DNA of 28,555 nucleotides from Lingula anatina (Eukaryota > Brachiopoda > Lingulata > Lingulida > Lingulidae). This document shows, one piece after another, positions 1-9,476 of the stretch; positions within the stretch are counted from its first letter, which is position 1; each line of letters starts with the position of its first letter. Made by a program: the position numbers and the translations under genes. The stretch is from assembly GCF_001039355.2 (NCBI RefSeq), contig NW_019773514.1:1580292-1608846 (forward strand). Direction: 5' to 3'. A model generated the notes under the pieces. The model saw only the letters and a list, made by a program, of their open reading frames with translations. It had not been told where the DNA came from and did not search any database.

Positions 1-297
1 TATAAATTAAATATCAATATTTCTGATTTAAAATTCACGGTTTGAACCAGAGCATCTTATTGATATATGATATGTGAAGCATATTCTACTTACCACTCGG
101 ACAAAATATGGTGAATCCCAAGGTGCATAAAAGTGCGTAAAAACCCCTCATAATGTTCCACTTTCTTTAGCTCCGGGTATTTGCCTGCAAATATCTACAC
201 TCAAAACACTGACACGCTTTGATCGGTCTGTAGCTTTCTTTTATACCTTTCAAAGAGGATATGCAAACGAGGTGTCACCTGATGTGTTAGTCATTTT

Positions 298-527
298 TTA
301 AGCTCCCTTTACACTGGACGGCGTCCTTTCTGCGTCCCTTGGTGCGGCCCCGTTTGCGAGTAAAAAAAGACACTTTGCGCGCCAACAACTGGCCGCTCAT
401 TGAGCATTCATTCTGCAATTGCAACCAAAGGGATGCTTGTGCCTCTTTTTTACGACCATAGTGATTCCAGATTAATTGTCGCACAAAGGACGCAGAAAGG
501 ACGCCGTCCAGTGTAAATGGGCTTTAA
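298..527. mobile_element. MITE with TTAA ends
   Basis: Inverted ends of about 45 bases surround a non-coding core: TTAAGCTCCCTTTACACTGG at 298 and the reverse complement TTAAAGCCCATTTACACTGG at 527. Both continue into ACGGCGTCCTTTCTGCGTCC. The shared outer TTAA suggests a piggyBac-type target duplication. A second copy lies at 19500-19678. It has no coding capacity; overlapping open frames here are by-products. Confidence 0.75.
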
Positions 528-844
528 AGGAGGTTTTAGAGAAGGAAATGAATTATTCACTTTGTCAAAAACGTGTCCGTATTCAGAATTCACTCAAAAG
601 GAACGATCTTAATATTTGCAAAATCATAGGCGGTGACAAACAGTTTTGCTCCAGTTTTTTTCATTCCTTACTCCAGCAGCTATTAATTGATTATTTCGAT
701 GAAAAATCAATTAGCTTGGGCTTGATTACCTTGGCGACAGGCTGCGTCGCTGTAATCGATATGGTTACGGTCAGTCTGAGCGTTATAGGAGCATGACGCG
801 TTGATTCGTGTGGATATGACTTGCATTATATCGAAACTAGCAGG

Positions 845-1015
845 GTTTGTTGTCGTTGTCTTTATTCCACTGTCTGTCCATCTTTCTACCCACTTATCTG
901 TTTATCTGCCCATCCAATAACTTGCCTTACCAACAAACTTATCTACTTATATCTATAGATCGATCGATCGATCTATCTTTTTATCAATCCATTTACTCAA
1001 CCATTTATCTATCAA
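845..1015 (+). repeat. Low-complexity TATC/CCAT-rich tract
   Basis: A degenerate pyrimidine-rich run is built on CTAC, TATC and CCAT words. It contains ATAGATCGATCGATCGATCTAT, an uninterrupted palindromic (GATC)n core around 953-976. The open frame across it is not a gene. Confidence 0.6.
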
Positions 1016-2273
1016 TTTTCTCTTTCTGCATATTTGACCAAACCTCTTTTCATCTTGTCCCATTCCCTTAGTTCCTGTACTCTGTCATATAATCATTGTT
1101 ATTTTAAAGAATACACTACAGATAATGGCCCTTTCTATTTCGCCGTCAGAAAAGAAAATATAGAGGCATGATTTCATACAGTACAAAGTAATTTCATAAA
1201 CACAGTCTATTCTTTTTTTTTTTAAGTCAGTCGGTGTTAACGCAAATAACACTTAACTTGTTTATGCAACACCGTTTGGAATATTTCTTTTACCGCATCC
1301 TGGATCCTTAAAGTCACAGTTCCACAGAAAGGGGTCACGTTTGACAAACCACAAGTAATAATCAGCTATTTTTGTTTGAATTTCGACGTAAAATCATTTA
1401 TATAGTAATAATTCATGTATACTTAACATTTTAGTTGAGGTGATAATGCTTTTCAAGTTAAAGAAAGAACTATTAGCAAGTTGCATAAATAGTGAGCGTG
1501 AAAAACGTGTTGTGATTGCGTTTTGTTGTGCCATTGTGTTTATTTTTTGTCGTGCACCTAGTCATCATCATCAAGTGTCAGACCTGGTGCAGGCATTGAC
1601 GACCATGTTCCTACAGTTTACTCTATTTTCAGTCGATTGGATGAGCTCGTTATTGTACAGTTGTTGATATGTTGCGAAGGCATTAAGGCTATCAATGCAT
1701 GATATTCCTCGTCTTCCTCTACTTTATCCCTAAATTTCCCCACAGAGTACCATTTTTTCTAGTCCACCTTTTCTGATGGAATGGCTTAGCGATTTCATTT
1801 GTCTTTTTCTGATTGTTTTATTCAATGAGAGTTGTATTCCTGCAAGTTATGACACTTATTTATTGGCCTTTCTTTCTGTCCAGAATATTCTCAACAATCT
1901 TCGTAATTACCACATGTCGGTAGCTTGCAATTTTATTTTTAGTTTTTATAGATATATTACAGTATTCTTTACCATACAAGAATACTGACTACACGAAGGA
2001 TATCAATGTTTTTATTGTGTTGGTAGGGATGTTTCTATTTTTTAGTATTGTGCTAATCTTGTTAAATTTTAGCATTTTGCATCTGATGACAACATGCATC
2101 TGAAATATTTAAATTGGTATACTTGGTCATGTCATTGCGGTCTCATTCGTGTAACTTAGGAATACTAATACGGTAAAATAATGTCCCAAAATCCGGGGCA
2201 TTTTGTCGAAATTTCTGACACTCATGTTCGTCTTCACTTGCTGGAAACCCTTGTCTGACAAAGATGTACCTTA
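1016..2273. other. No feature recognised
   Basis: AT-rich sequence left of the receptor gene. Short open frames at 1440-1667 and 1776-1988 lack splice context, family motifs or coding-like composition. Confidence 0.5.
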
Positions 2274-2313
2274 TTTATTCTTGTTTCAATTTCTAAATGC
2301 CTTTTTAATCAAA

Positions 2314-2472
2314 TTACATCGCGTATTCTCCCTCAGATGCCGCGAACACAACTGGAAAGCACTTATTTAAAGTCTTTGGAGTGTCTTTTTTCCATCGAAA
2401 CCAACTGCAATTTTGAAAACTCCATGTAAACGGGGTATCGTCTATGTAAGCAAGGTCCTTACAGACTTTTGC
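2314..2472 (-). CDS. Candidate alternative terminal exon
   Basis: A strong acceptor, TTTTTTATTCACCCTCAG|GCA, opens 52 codons that close at TAA. Only phase 0 is open, which fits the phase-0 end of exon 15. It would encode AKVCKDLAYIDDTPFTW, NCSWFRWKKDTPK and so on. AATAAA lies at 2274-2279, only 35 bases after the stop. The composition (W, C, Y, F without runs) looks coding, but no domain was recognised. It could be an alternative end that replaces the Death domain, the end of an unseen gene, or chance. Confidence 0.25.
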   Translation of the reverse strand, partial: AKVCKDLAYIDDTPFTWSFQNCSWFRWKKDTPKTLNKCFPVVFAASEGEYAM

Positions 2473-3104
2473 CTGAGGGTGAATAAAAAAGGTCATAGTG
2501 GTTTAATGTCCGAGATGTCTAAATCCTTATGATTCTCTGTTTTCAGTACATTTAGTCACCATGGATGCACTTAGAAGGCCAGAGTATGTATTACGACGAA
2601 CAACAAAATGACAGATAAATATTTTATTAATAACTATGTCTGTGCTATATTACATTCAAAAATAATTTCTACCTCCTATGCTCTTGAAAAGCTTCTTTTC
2701 TTCCTTATAATTATAGAAATAAAGTTCATTTTAACATTGTATAGGTATATTATATCTAATAGTTTTACCCTACAATACATGCAAATAGTTTTACCCTCTC
2801 GGGCTTAAGAAAGATCAAATGCATAATTGGAAATAAGTATAATATGACAAAAAATTTAAAACAAGGTAAAGAATAAATGTTAGAATTATTAATCAGATAT
2901 TAGTCAGTTGAATAAGATATTTTGAAGAGCCGTTTGCTTCCTCTTATCGTTAAACGTTTGCATTAGCTTGGCAAAAATTAACAGGGTGAGTGGTATTCTT
3001 CATAATATTTTCGGCTTTGAAAGCCACCCTCTCCGTATAAATCCTTCTAAGAGAGGGTAGATCTAACCCCTAGTGCATCAGTGTGCGGTATAAGGGACAC
3101 ACTG
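2473..3104. other. No feature recognised
   Basis: AT-rich downstream flank of the receptor gene. I see no gene, RNA or clear repeat in it. Confidence 0.45.
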
Positions 3105-3159
3105 TTTATTAAGCAGGCATAATTAAGCGTGTACACTGTTTATACCGTAATCTTTTATT
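3105..3159 (-). terminator. Polyadenylation signals of the receptor gene
   Basis: On the minus strand AATAAA occurs at 3154-3159 and again at 3105-3110, about 235 and 285 bases after the stop of exon 16. The spacing suits a short 3' UTR covering 3394 down to about 3085. Confidence 0.55.
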
Positions 3160-3394
3160 AAGTATCATCAAACATAATAAAAATTTACATGCTCTTTTTT
3201 ACTTGTCAAATACTGTCTTATGGCGAATATCTACTTATTCACCGATTTTTCAACTATTCTCTACTGCGAACGCTTCTCGATACTTTTGGACACACCCATT
3301 CTTTCTGATATCGTTAGGTAGGCCAAGATATTAGGACACTATATGTGGTTTTGTAACTTAAAATATAGCCCTACGTCAATTATATGTACACGAT

Positions 3395-3793
3395 TTAGTT
3401 TTCGCCCGTTGCCTCTATAGACATGTTGCTTTGATCAGACGGAGATTCAATACTTTGGCCACTCACCAAGCTTCTTCCGCTACCACCAAAAATATGACTG
3501 TAATTTTTGTCCTTTCTTAGAACTTTCATGCAATCATCATATTTAAGTTCTTCAAAGATTTTAAGGAGTTTAATAGCATCTCCATGATACACCATATGGA
3601 ATATCGTGTCAACAATTTGATCATCCGATATCCCGTCATCAGTGCACTGCTTAAGAACATCTTCCAAGCCATTCTTTTTGGCCAATATGATATATCTGTC
3701 ATCTTGACTTAACAGTTTCTGCAACTCCTCAATTGTGTGCCCATCTAATGTCGTTGCTTTTGTGTGAAGACTGGAGTTTTGTTCCAATGGTGA
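3395..3793 (-). CDS. Exon 16: terminal exon with divergent Death domain
   Basis: The acceptor ATTTGTACAG|TCA opens in phase 0 and the frame ends at TAA (3395), 132 residues. The helical core runs from TIEELQKLL through RYIILAKKNG, LEDVLKQC, DDQIVDTIFHMVYHGDA, KLLKIFEELKYDDCMKVL. This follows the Death-domain pattern of six helices: an LA in helix 1, a (Q)I..L....Y/W position, and LL..L....DD....L at the end. The usual tryptophan is replaced, probably by F or M in IFHMVY. A Ser-rich tail follows (SGRSLVSGQSIESPSDQ). The family role is homotypic assembly in apoptosis or NF-kB signalling; the role here is inferred. Confidence 0.8.
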   Translation of the reverse strand, partial: SPLEQNSSLHTKATTLDGHTIEELQKLLSQDDRYIILAKKNGLEDVLKQCTDDGISDDQIVDTIFHMVYHGDAIKLLKIFEELKYDDCMKVLRKDKNYSHIFGGSGRSLVSGQSIESPSDQSNMSIEATGEN

Positions 3794-4157
3794 CTGTACA
3801 AATATTGAAAATGGCGAAGGTTAGTCAACAGAATAGTAACAGTTTCAACAATAAGCATAGTTACGTTAATTGTAATCCATTCACGATCTGCTATTTCATA
3901 AGCATGGATTAATAAAGATTTTAATTCGGAGGAATAACATAATAATGTACGTTTTACGAAGGGAAATGTGCCTGATAAGATACTGGCTCTGTAATGTTGT
4001 GCATGTATAGATCGCATAGGTTGATATACACTTATAGGAATTGACTAAATAATGATAGACCCATATGCATGCCCAGTTTTAATAAAGAGGAAGTAAGAAA
4101 ATCTGTGCTCAATTTTTTCTCTTCAATAAACTCCATTGGATATCAAATGCACGTTAC

Positions 4158-4340
4158 CTGATCAACACCGCTATAAGGAAGTGAAACCTTGGTGAACTGA
4201 GGTGCTTTGTCTTTTTCGTGTTCTATTGATATAGAAAATTCAATCTTCTTCGCACTGTCGGGTATATTGTCAAACGTGAAGTTTGCCTCACAACTATCAA
4301 AATTCCCATCATTGTCGAAGCATCCATCCTTTGCTATTTC
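4158..4340 (-). CDS. Exon 15: UPA-like domain, end
   Basis: Acceptor TTTCTCTTTACAG|GAA and donor GATCAG|GTAACG bound 183 bases, phase 0-0. The translation carries CFDNDGNFDSCEANFTF and KKIEFSISIEHEKDK, then KVSLPYSGVDQ. A terminal beta-hairpin ending in xCxFTFxx is what UPA domains show before the Death domain (compare LHCTFTLER in UNC5). The phase-0 end fits exon 16 and also the candidate alternative terminal exon at 2314-2472. Confidence 0.82.
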
Positions 4341-4382
4341 CTGTAAAGAGAAACAAATAAAATCGAACCAAAATATTACATA

Positions 4383-4915
4383 TAAGTAGAAGTTGGCAAC
4401 TTTGGCTTACTCGATTTTTGGATTTCTGAGTACCTTATAGCTTACAGTAGAGTGTATCAACAATGAAGACAGCATTTCTTTTGTTTTGTTGGGCAACTAC
4501 AACTTACAATAGAGTGTGTCAACAGTACATTTTACTGGTGTTTTGGATTTCTGGCTACCTTATAACTTACAATAGGTTGTGTCAACAATGAAGTAGCTGT
4601 ATCAAAAATTCTTAGAGTTAAAGCTTACATATTGGAAAACTTTGACTTACAATATAGTTTGTCAACAGTGAAGCTTACTCGATTACTGACTACCTTATAA
4701 CTTACAATAGAGTGAGTCAATATGAAAGTAACTGTGTCAAAAATTATTAGAGTTCAAGCTTGCATGTTGGGCTACTACGGTTGACAATAGAGTAAGCTTA
4801 AACTCTAAGATTTTTTATACATCTACTTCATTGTTGACACACTCTGTTGCAAGCTATAAGGTACTCAGAAATCAAAAAATCGAGTAAGCCAAAGTTGCCC
4901 ACTTCTACTCTTATA
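4383..4915. repeat. Compound foldback with internal tandem units
   Basis: It lies in the intron between exons 15 and 14. The outer arms (about 4383-4472 and 4825-4915) are inverted near-copies sharing GCAACTTTGGCTTACTCGAT and TGAGTACCTTATAGCTT. Between them a unit with CTTACAATAGAGTGTGTCAAC recurs about five times (near 4441, 4503, 4568, 4645, 4701) and once more in altered form near 4778. The result is a hairpin-forming element with a repetitive loop. No coding capacity was found. Confidence 0.75.
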
Positions 4916-4986
4916 AATGATAAGTCCGCGGACGTTAAGCTAGACAACATAGCTCTTACTCGATATTGACAATCTTAAACACTAAC

Positions 4987-5127
4987 CATTTTTTGTGACC
5001 CTGTAGATACATCGTCTATGGTGCTTTTAACTGTGATGGTTATATGCGTCAAGTCAAATGTACCGTAGTATCTCCAATTTGTTAAGCATTTAGGGTGTAC
5101 GCTTCTACGTTTTTCTTGCTTGATATC
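4987..5127 (-). CDS. Exon 14: UPA-like domain, middle part
   Basis: Acceptor TTTTCAATCATTAAG|GAT and donor AAAATG|GTTAGT (weaker, GTTAGT) bound 141 bases, phase 0-0. It encodes NWRYYGTFDLTHITITVKS and flanks, an alternating strand pattern that continues the beta-rich UPA-like region from exon 13. Assignment rests on position between ZU5 and Death and on strand-like periodicity rather than on invariant residues. Confidence 0.78.
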
Positions 5128-5369
5128 CTTAATGATTGAAAAGTCAATTATTAGCATGAGTATAACATTCGATCCGTAAAACTATACTTAGCATTCATTA
5201 ATTAAATTTAAAATGTCAGACCATTACGCTGATACAATGCATGGGTATACAGTTTGTGAAGCAAAGCGTAAAGCCTTTTTTTCTGCCTTTGAAAACAAAA
5301 TATACAACATGTCTACTAAATAACCAGTTATGAGATGTTTTAGTTTAATTGTAAAATGTTAAGACTCAC

Positions 5370-6051
5370 CTCGAAGTTTCCTTTCTGAATTAAACACACT
5401 TGGATATTATTCCCATCTTTCTGTAGTGTTTTTGGTCCAAATATTACAGCCATTAGACTAGTTCTAGCGTTTCGGGGTCTAAAAGCAGCTTGTAGCTCTT
5501 GCTCACTTTTATCCTGTCCACCACTAAAATGCCTCAAAGAGACTTGCTTATCTTTCCCATTAGCCACAGAAAACATTTGACTTTTTTCCCATTTATCCTG
5601 TTCATACAAGCCGGTGTCTGTTTCCCAGAAAATGGAGTAGCCGTTCGTCGGAAATGAAAAAACTGCAGTACGTTTTAACTTCAGACCATGTGGCCCGTAC
5701 CTAAAAATGTAGCCTCGTCTCGGATCTCCTTCTACGTACAGGTATACCAAATACAAATCATCAGTTGGCATCGAGTCTGGTGGTATATATAAACTGACCG
5801 GTCCTACACTGATCAGAGCGCCGTCCTCTTTTGATACAATACATGCACTAAATGACCGGTCGTCACTCTTGTACTCTACCTTTCGGAAGTCGACGGGTAA
5901 CCAACCATTTTCTTTGGACTGTTCTGCCTTTTCACATACATCTAAAATGTGTTTGCATAATTGAGGGAAAGCTCTCTGACTTTTGGGATCCTGTGCCTCT
6001 CTTCGGAGATCTGATATTTTCAAATCTATGGGGTCGTTTATGCTGGTTAGG
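5370..6051 (-). CDS. Exon 13: ZU5 domain and start of UPA-like domain
   Basis: Acceptor TATTCCTAG|CCTA and donor TTCGAG|GTGAGT bound 682 bases, phase 2 to 0. After a helical lead-in of about 80 residues comes ZU5. Its marks are SLYIPPDSMP (family SLxIPPGAIP), a YLYVEGDP strand, and YGPHGLKLKRTAVFSFP (family CGPHGLxFxxPVxLxxP). At 5523-5531 it reads RHFSGG. His-Phe-Ser at this place is the self-cleavage motif of PIDD ZU5 domains. The rest, LMAVIFGPKT...IQVCLIQKGNFE, resembles the first strands of a UPA domain. This is the core signalling scaffold of the predicted long isoform. Confidence 0.9.
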
Positions 6052-6371
6052 CTAGGAATAAATATAAATTGTTAAAAATATAAGAAGTATTGAAATGTGG
6101 TCTAAATATTAAATACACGTATGGATAATCAAAATATTAAATAAATTTGCTGCATTTATTATGAAAACCAAGGTTGGCTAATTTATCATTGTTGGAATAC
6201 AAGAGCATTAGAAAAAATAAATCTAATGTTCCTTATAATAGAAATATGTCTATAAAACCGTGAAAATAGTTTCATTGGATCTTAGTTTTGATAGTCAGAA
6301 AGGTTTCATTTATGCTAGATCCTGAAATTTATTTTACCTGTTGACTGTTTCGTCTGTTCACTCTGACAGAC

Positions 6372-7160
6372 TTGGTCACAACTGAAATCCTTAAGTCCAA
6401 CAAGACACCAGCGTCCAATCTAACAAAGGGAGAACAACGGGCATTAAAAACATTAAGAAAGGAAAAGGACATAATGATACTACCAGCGGACAAAGGACGA
6501 AAAACCGAAATAAGAGAAAGTACAACACATGTTAGCAAACACACGTACATACGGTAAGCTGGATGCTGACCCCACTCAATCTTATTAGAGAAAGTTAGTT
6601 GCCAACATTAACAGATTGTTAAAGGGAAAATCAGTAAACAACAAAAACATTTCCTTTATCCCACAGCAGAAATAACACCTAGACTATACTGTACGCCCAA
6701 AATACACAAAGAGAACACACCTCTAAGACCGATAGTGGACTATACGGGTTCCATAACATATAACCTTTCAAGAAGTTTAGCGGACATACTAGCTCCATTG
6801 ATAGGGAACACAGAACTTCATGTTCAAAATTCAAAACATTTAGTCAAGATCTTGAAGGAATTAAGAATTGAAAAAGGTGACACATTGGTTTCATTTGATG
6901 TGACCTCATTATTCACCAACACACCCATCGACCAAGTGCTCGACATCACCAGAAGGAGACTACTAGAGGACAAGAAGCTGAAACAGAGAACGCTACTATC
7001 TATTGACGACATCATGGAACTATTGGAATTTGTTTTAACTAAAACCTATTTCAGTTTCAGTGGAATAATATACCACCAAAAATTCGGTACAGCAATGGGC
7101 AGTCCGGTATCTCCTTTGATCGCTAACATTTTCATTAAGGATTTGGAGCCAACAGAGTAA
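6372..7160 (+). pseudogene. Penelope-like reverse transcriptase, 5' part, broken
   Basis: The N-terminal part reads LTKGEQRALKTLRKEKDIMI followed by LPADKGR, the diagnostic Penelope motif. After frame breaks near 6540-6730 the frame from 6735 carries LRPIVDYTGS, VSFDVTSLFTNTPID (motif with the first catalytic Asp), TYFSFSGIIYHQKFGTAMGS and PVSPLIANIF. It then stops at 7160 before the YxDD box. A full element has several hundred residues more here. Stops and shifts make it non-functional. Confidence 0.88.
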
Positions 7161-7501
7161 ATGTTGGAGAGACGGGAAGAAAATTAGAAACAAGACTAGA
7201 GGAAAACAAGAAAGATGTAAAGGAGAATGTAAGTGAGGGAGTTAGCACCAGATCCAAACACTCTATGTCGACAGGAGTTCTACACAAATCTGCCATCACA
7301 GATCATATGCCAGACAACAACCATGTGCCAAAATGGGACAATGTAAAGGTGCTAACCGGTGAAAATGACTACAGCAAACGCAAAGTTTTGGAATCGATCT
7401 GGATAAGAAGAAAGAAACACACCATGAACAGAGATGAAGGAGCACACAAGCTGTCCCATGTGTATGACGACATTCTCAAACCCACCCTAGGGGGAGGCTG
7501 A
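7154..7501 (+). pseudogene. GIY-YIG endonuclease remnant of the Penelope-like element
   Basis: The frame starting RVNVGETGRKLETRLEE matches the YVGETGRxLxxRLxEH part of Penelope GIY-YIG domains. It continues with AITDHMPDNNH, containing the conserved DH...NH-type motif, and ILESIWIRR-like VLESIWIRRKK, and ends at TGA near 7501. It abuts the RT fragment in a different frame, marking an internal deletion at about 7150. The GIY and YIG strands themselves are largely lost. Confidence 0.85.
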
Positions 7502-7504
7502 GAT

Positions 7505-7538
7505 AATTACCTGTTCACCTTCACCTGAACAGGTAATT
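7505..7538 (+). repeat. Perfect hairpin in the Penelope 3' end
   Basis: AATTACCTGTTCA and TGAACAGGTAATT form a perfect 13-base-pair stem with an 8-base loop, immediately after the GIY-YIG stop codon and before the right terminal arm. It could be an RNA structure of the element. Confidence 0.7.
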
Positions 7539-7705
7539 CAGTTGTGACCAAGGCTGTCAGCGTGAACAGACGAAACAGTCAACAGGTAAATTAAATTTCA
7601 GGATCTAGCATAAATGAAACCTTTTTCACTGTCTATAAAACCGTTAGGCAAAATTTAAAGACCATGGCTGTCAAGGCTATTCTTTATGAGTAACCTGAAT
7701 GGTCT

Positions 7706-7773
7706 GTGTGTGTGTCTTTTCTGTCTGTGTGTTTGTGTTTTCCGTGTGTGTGTGTGTGTGGGGGGGGGGGGGG
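7706..7773 (+). repeat. GT microsatellite ending in G14
   Basis: Interrupted (TG)n runs into fourteen Gs (7760-7773). It lies just outside the Penelope insertion, in the intron between exons 13 and 12. Confidence 0.85.
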
Positions 7774-7980
7774 TTCAAAAGAATAATAAAGCAGGCAAGC
7801 AATGTCCAAAGAGAGCTATTAGAAAAACGGTCTGTCCAACCGAAAGATCTGTATTATTTTTACCAATTGATACATGGTTTCCTGTCTAAAAGGGTTTAAT
7901 TTTTATATCATTATACTTAAACCTACCAGATCTAAATGTAATTTTACATACTATTTTTGTAGGCAACGAAATACATATAC

Positions 7981-8356
7981 CTTATATTATTATCCCCGTA
8001 TGGCGCAGATTGGACTTCGTATTTAACTGCACAATCACAACCAACCATTCTTCCGTCTGCTATGCTTGAAATTAACGGTTGCATGTATGTTTCTGTGACC
8101 TGCTTCTTCTCAACTTCATGTGCTAATTTGCAAGGGTATGGTTCATTATCACTTGAAAGCGGCTCTGTATTTGTTTGAACAGTGCAGACATCTGGTGGGT
8201 CTCCTGATGCCATGTGATTTTGATTATACTTAGGTGCGCTACAGCCTTCATCCGGCAATGAATCCGGCAAAGTATCCCCTAGTGCGTCTGGCGACGTATT
8301 CGACAAGGTTTCCGGCACGGCAGTCATCATAGTATCCCGGCTTCTGCACCGTTTTG
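7981..8356 (-). CDS. Exon 12: cytoplasmic juxtamembrane linker
   Basis: Acceptor CATACTTCAG|CAAAA and donor AATATAAG|GTATAT bound 376 bases, phase 1 to 2. It starts with KRCRSRD, continues through a Ser/Thr/Pro/Asp-rich part (SPDALGDTLPDSLPDEG) and ends in a more ordered part with VGCDCAVKYEVQSAPYGD. I recognise no domain. The acidic, low-complexity first half looks like a flexible linker between membrane and ZU5. No clear TRAF-binding motif was found. The frame beyond the donor closes after seven codons, supporting the splice. Confidence 0.82.
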
Positions 8357-8440
8357 CTGAAGTATGATAATGTACTTATAGAAATGTTACATTGCTGTTA
8401 TCAAAGCGAATGTTATAATCAATTCAGTTGTGTTTTAATT

Positions 8441-8778
8441 TAAGTTGAGAAAAACTGAATCTGCTACTTGGTCTTTATTGAAACGAGTAACACTACGTTA
8501 AGACCTTCTCATAAGGTCTTCATCAGGTGAACTGAGCTGTCAAGTGGTGACAGTCTGCGCGGGATGTGTATGGCTAATGTGGTGAAGGTCAGCTGGCAGA
8601 TTCATATAGGGGGATTACCCTCATTTTACTGATATTGTGGTTGTTGGGTCCTGAGAGACATTTTGCGCAGACTGTCACCACTTGACACTGGTGACAGCTC
8701 AGTTCACGAGAAGGTCGAAACCTAGTGTTACTCGTTTCAAGTAAGATCCGGTATCAAATTCAATTTTTCTCTACTTAC
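8441..8778. mobile_element. Foldback element with hammerhead-like relics
   Basis: Inverted arms at 8441-8560 and 8665-8778 share GAAACGAGTAACACTA and AAGTGGTGACAGTCTGCGC around a loop of about 100 bases. On the minus strand of the left arm CTGATGA (8520-8526) is followed by a perfect 7-base-pair stem (8501-8519). The right arm on the plus strand lacks that part but keeps GAAAC (8717-8721). Established: Penelope-like elements carry hammerhead ribozymes with these two core boxes. It is probably a rearranged terminal repeat of such an element, in the intron before exon 12. Confidence 0.65.
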
Positions 8779-9019
8779 GTTTTTGTGCAATTATAACTCA
8801 AAATAGGCTGTGTCTGTACACAATGGCTTCTTCGTGTGCATATGTAGAGGTTAAATATATTTGTATATGGTTTATGATTGATTCAATTTTGTCGGTATAT
8901 GATAAGTCTTACAGGATTTTGGGGTGAAATTGCAAAGTAGGTTACTCAAATATCTCCTTTAATTGAGCGTCTACGATCACAGTTTTAACGCCAATTTAAT
9001 GCGGCTATTAATAACTTCA

Positions 9020-9310
9020 AAACTCTGCCAGCGATTTTTCTCAAAAGCTTTAGTTCAGATTTTATCGTTAAAAAAGGCAAAATAAAGCCTTCATTTTGTC
9101 AGTATTGCTATTATGGGCCCATGACAAGAACAAAATCAAAATGACGACAACTAAAGGATTAAAGTCCTATGCTTGTCGTCACCTTTAACAATTTTTGTGA
9201 TAATATTTTGTCCAGGGATGAAGTTATGCTCCATACCGATTGCTATTTCACCTCAAAATAAAAAGCTTTGCAACTGACGATAAATGCTCCGTTCTGCGTA
9301 TGCTTATACC
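9020..9310 (-). repeat. Dispersed repeat, copy 1
   Basis: The reverse complement aligns with 13385-13690. Shared blocks are GCAATCGGTA, AACTT(C/T)ATCCCTG, TTATCAC(A/G)AAAATTG, AAAATCTGAACTAA and AAAAATC(G/A)CTGGCAG. It lies in the intron between exons 12 and 11. The nature is unknown; no coding capacity was seen. Confidence 0.65.
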
Positions 9311-9476
9311 TACATGTAGCAACACGAAATTCATTTATTAGCGCCGAGATTCTCCACGGGATTAAAAACATTAAGCAACAAAATGTTAGATGAATTATTG
9401 AATAATTAGATGCAAGCAAAACTTCATTTTGTCAATAACCTTTTAAAAGTGTTTTCATATTCAACCGAGGCCATAC

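Larger units (their letters stand above)
6262..7629 (+). mobile_element. Truncated Penelope-like retroelement
   Basis: It sits in the intron between exons 13 and 12, opposite in strand to the gene. A 15-base direct repeat, TGTCTATAAAACCGT, flanks it at 6247-6261 and 7630-7644 and is read as the target duplication. Inverted terminal arms (6299-6386 and 7537-7625) are about 90% alike. Between the arms are reverse-transcriptase and GIY-YIG fragments in the Penelope order. The 3' part of the RT, with its catalytic YxDD box, and the RT-to-endonuclease linker are missing. The element is dead. Confidence 0.88.

Noticed and set aside
287-796. Open frames at 287-484 and 476-796
   Set aside because: The first lies inside the MITE and the second starts in its end. 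Neither shows a family motif.
847-1071. 74-codon frame rich in Ser, Tyr, Ile and Leu
   Set aside because: It is a translation of the TATC/CCAT low-complexity tract.
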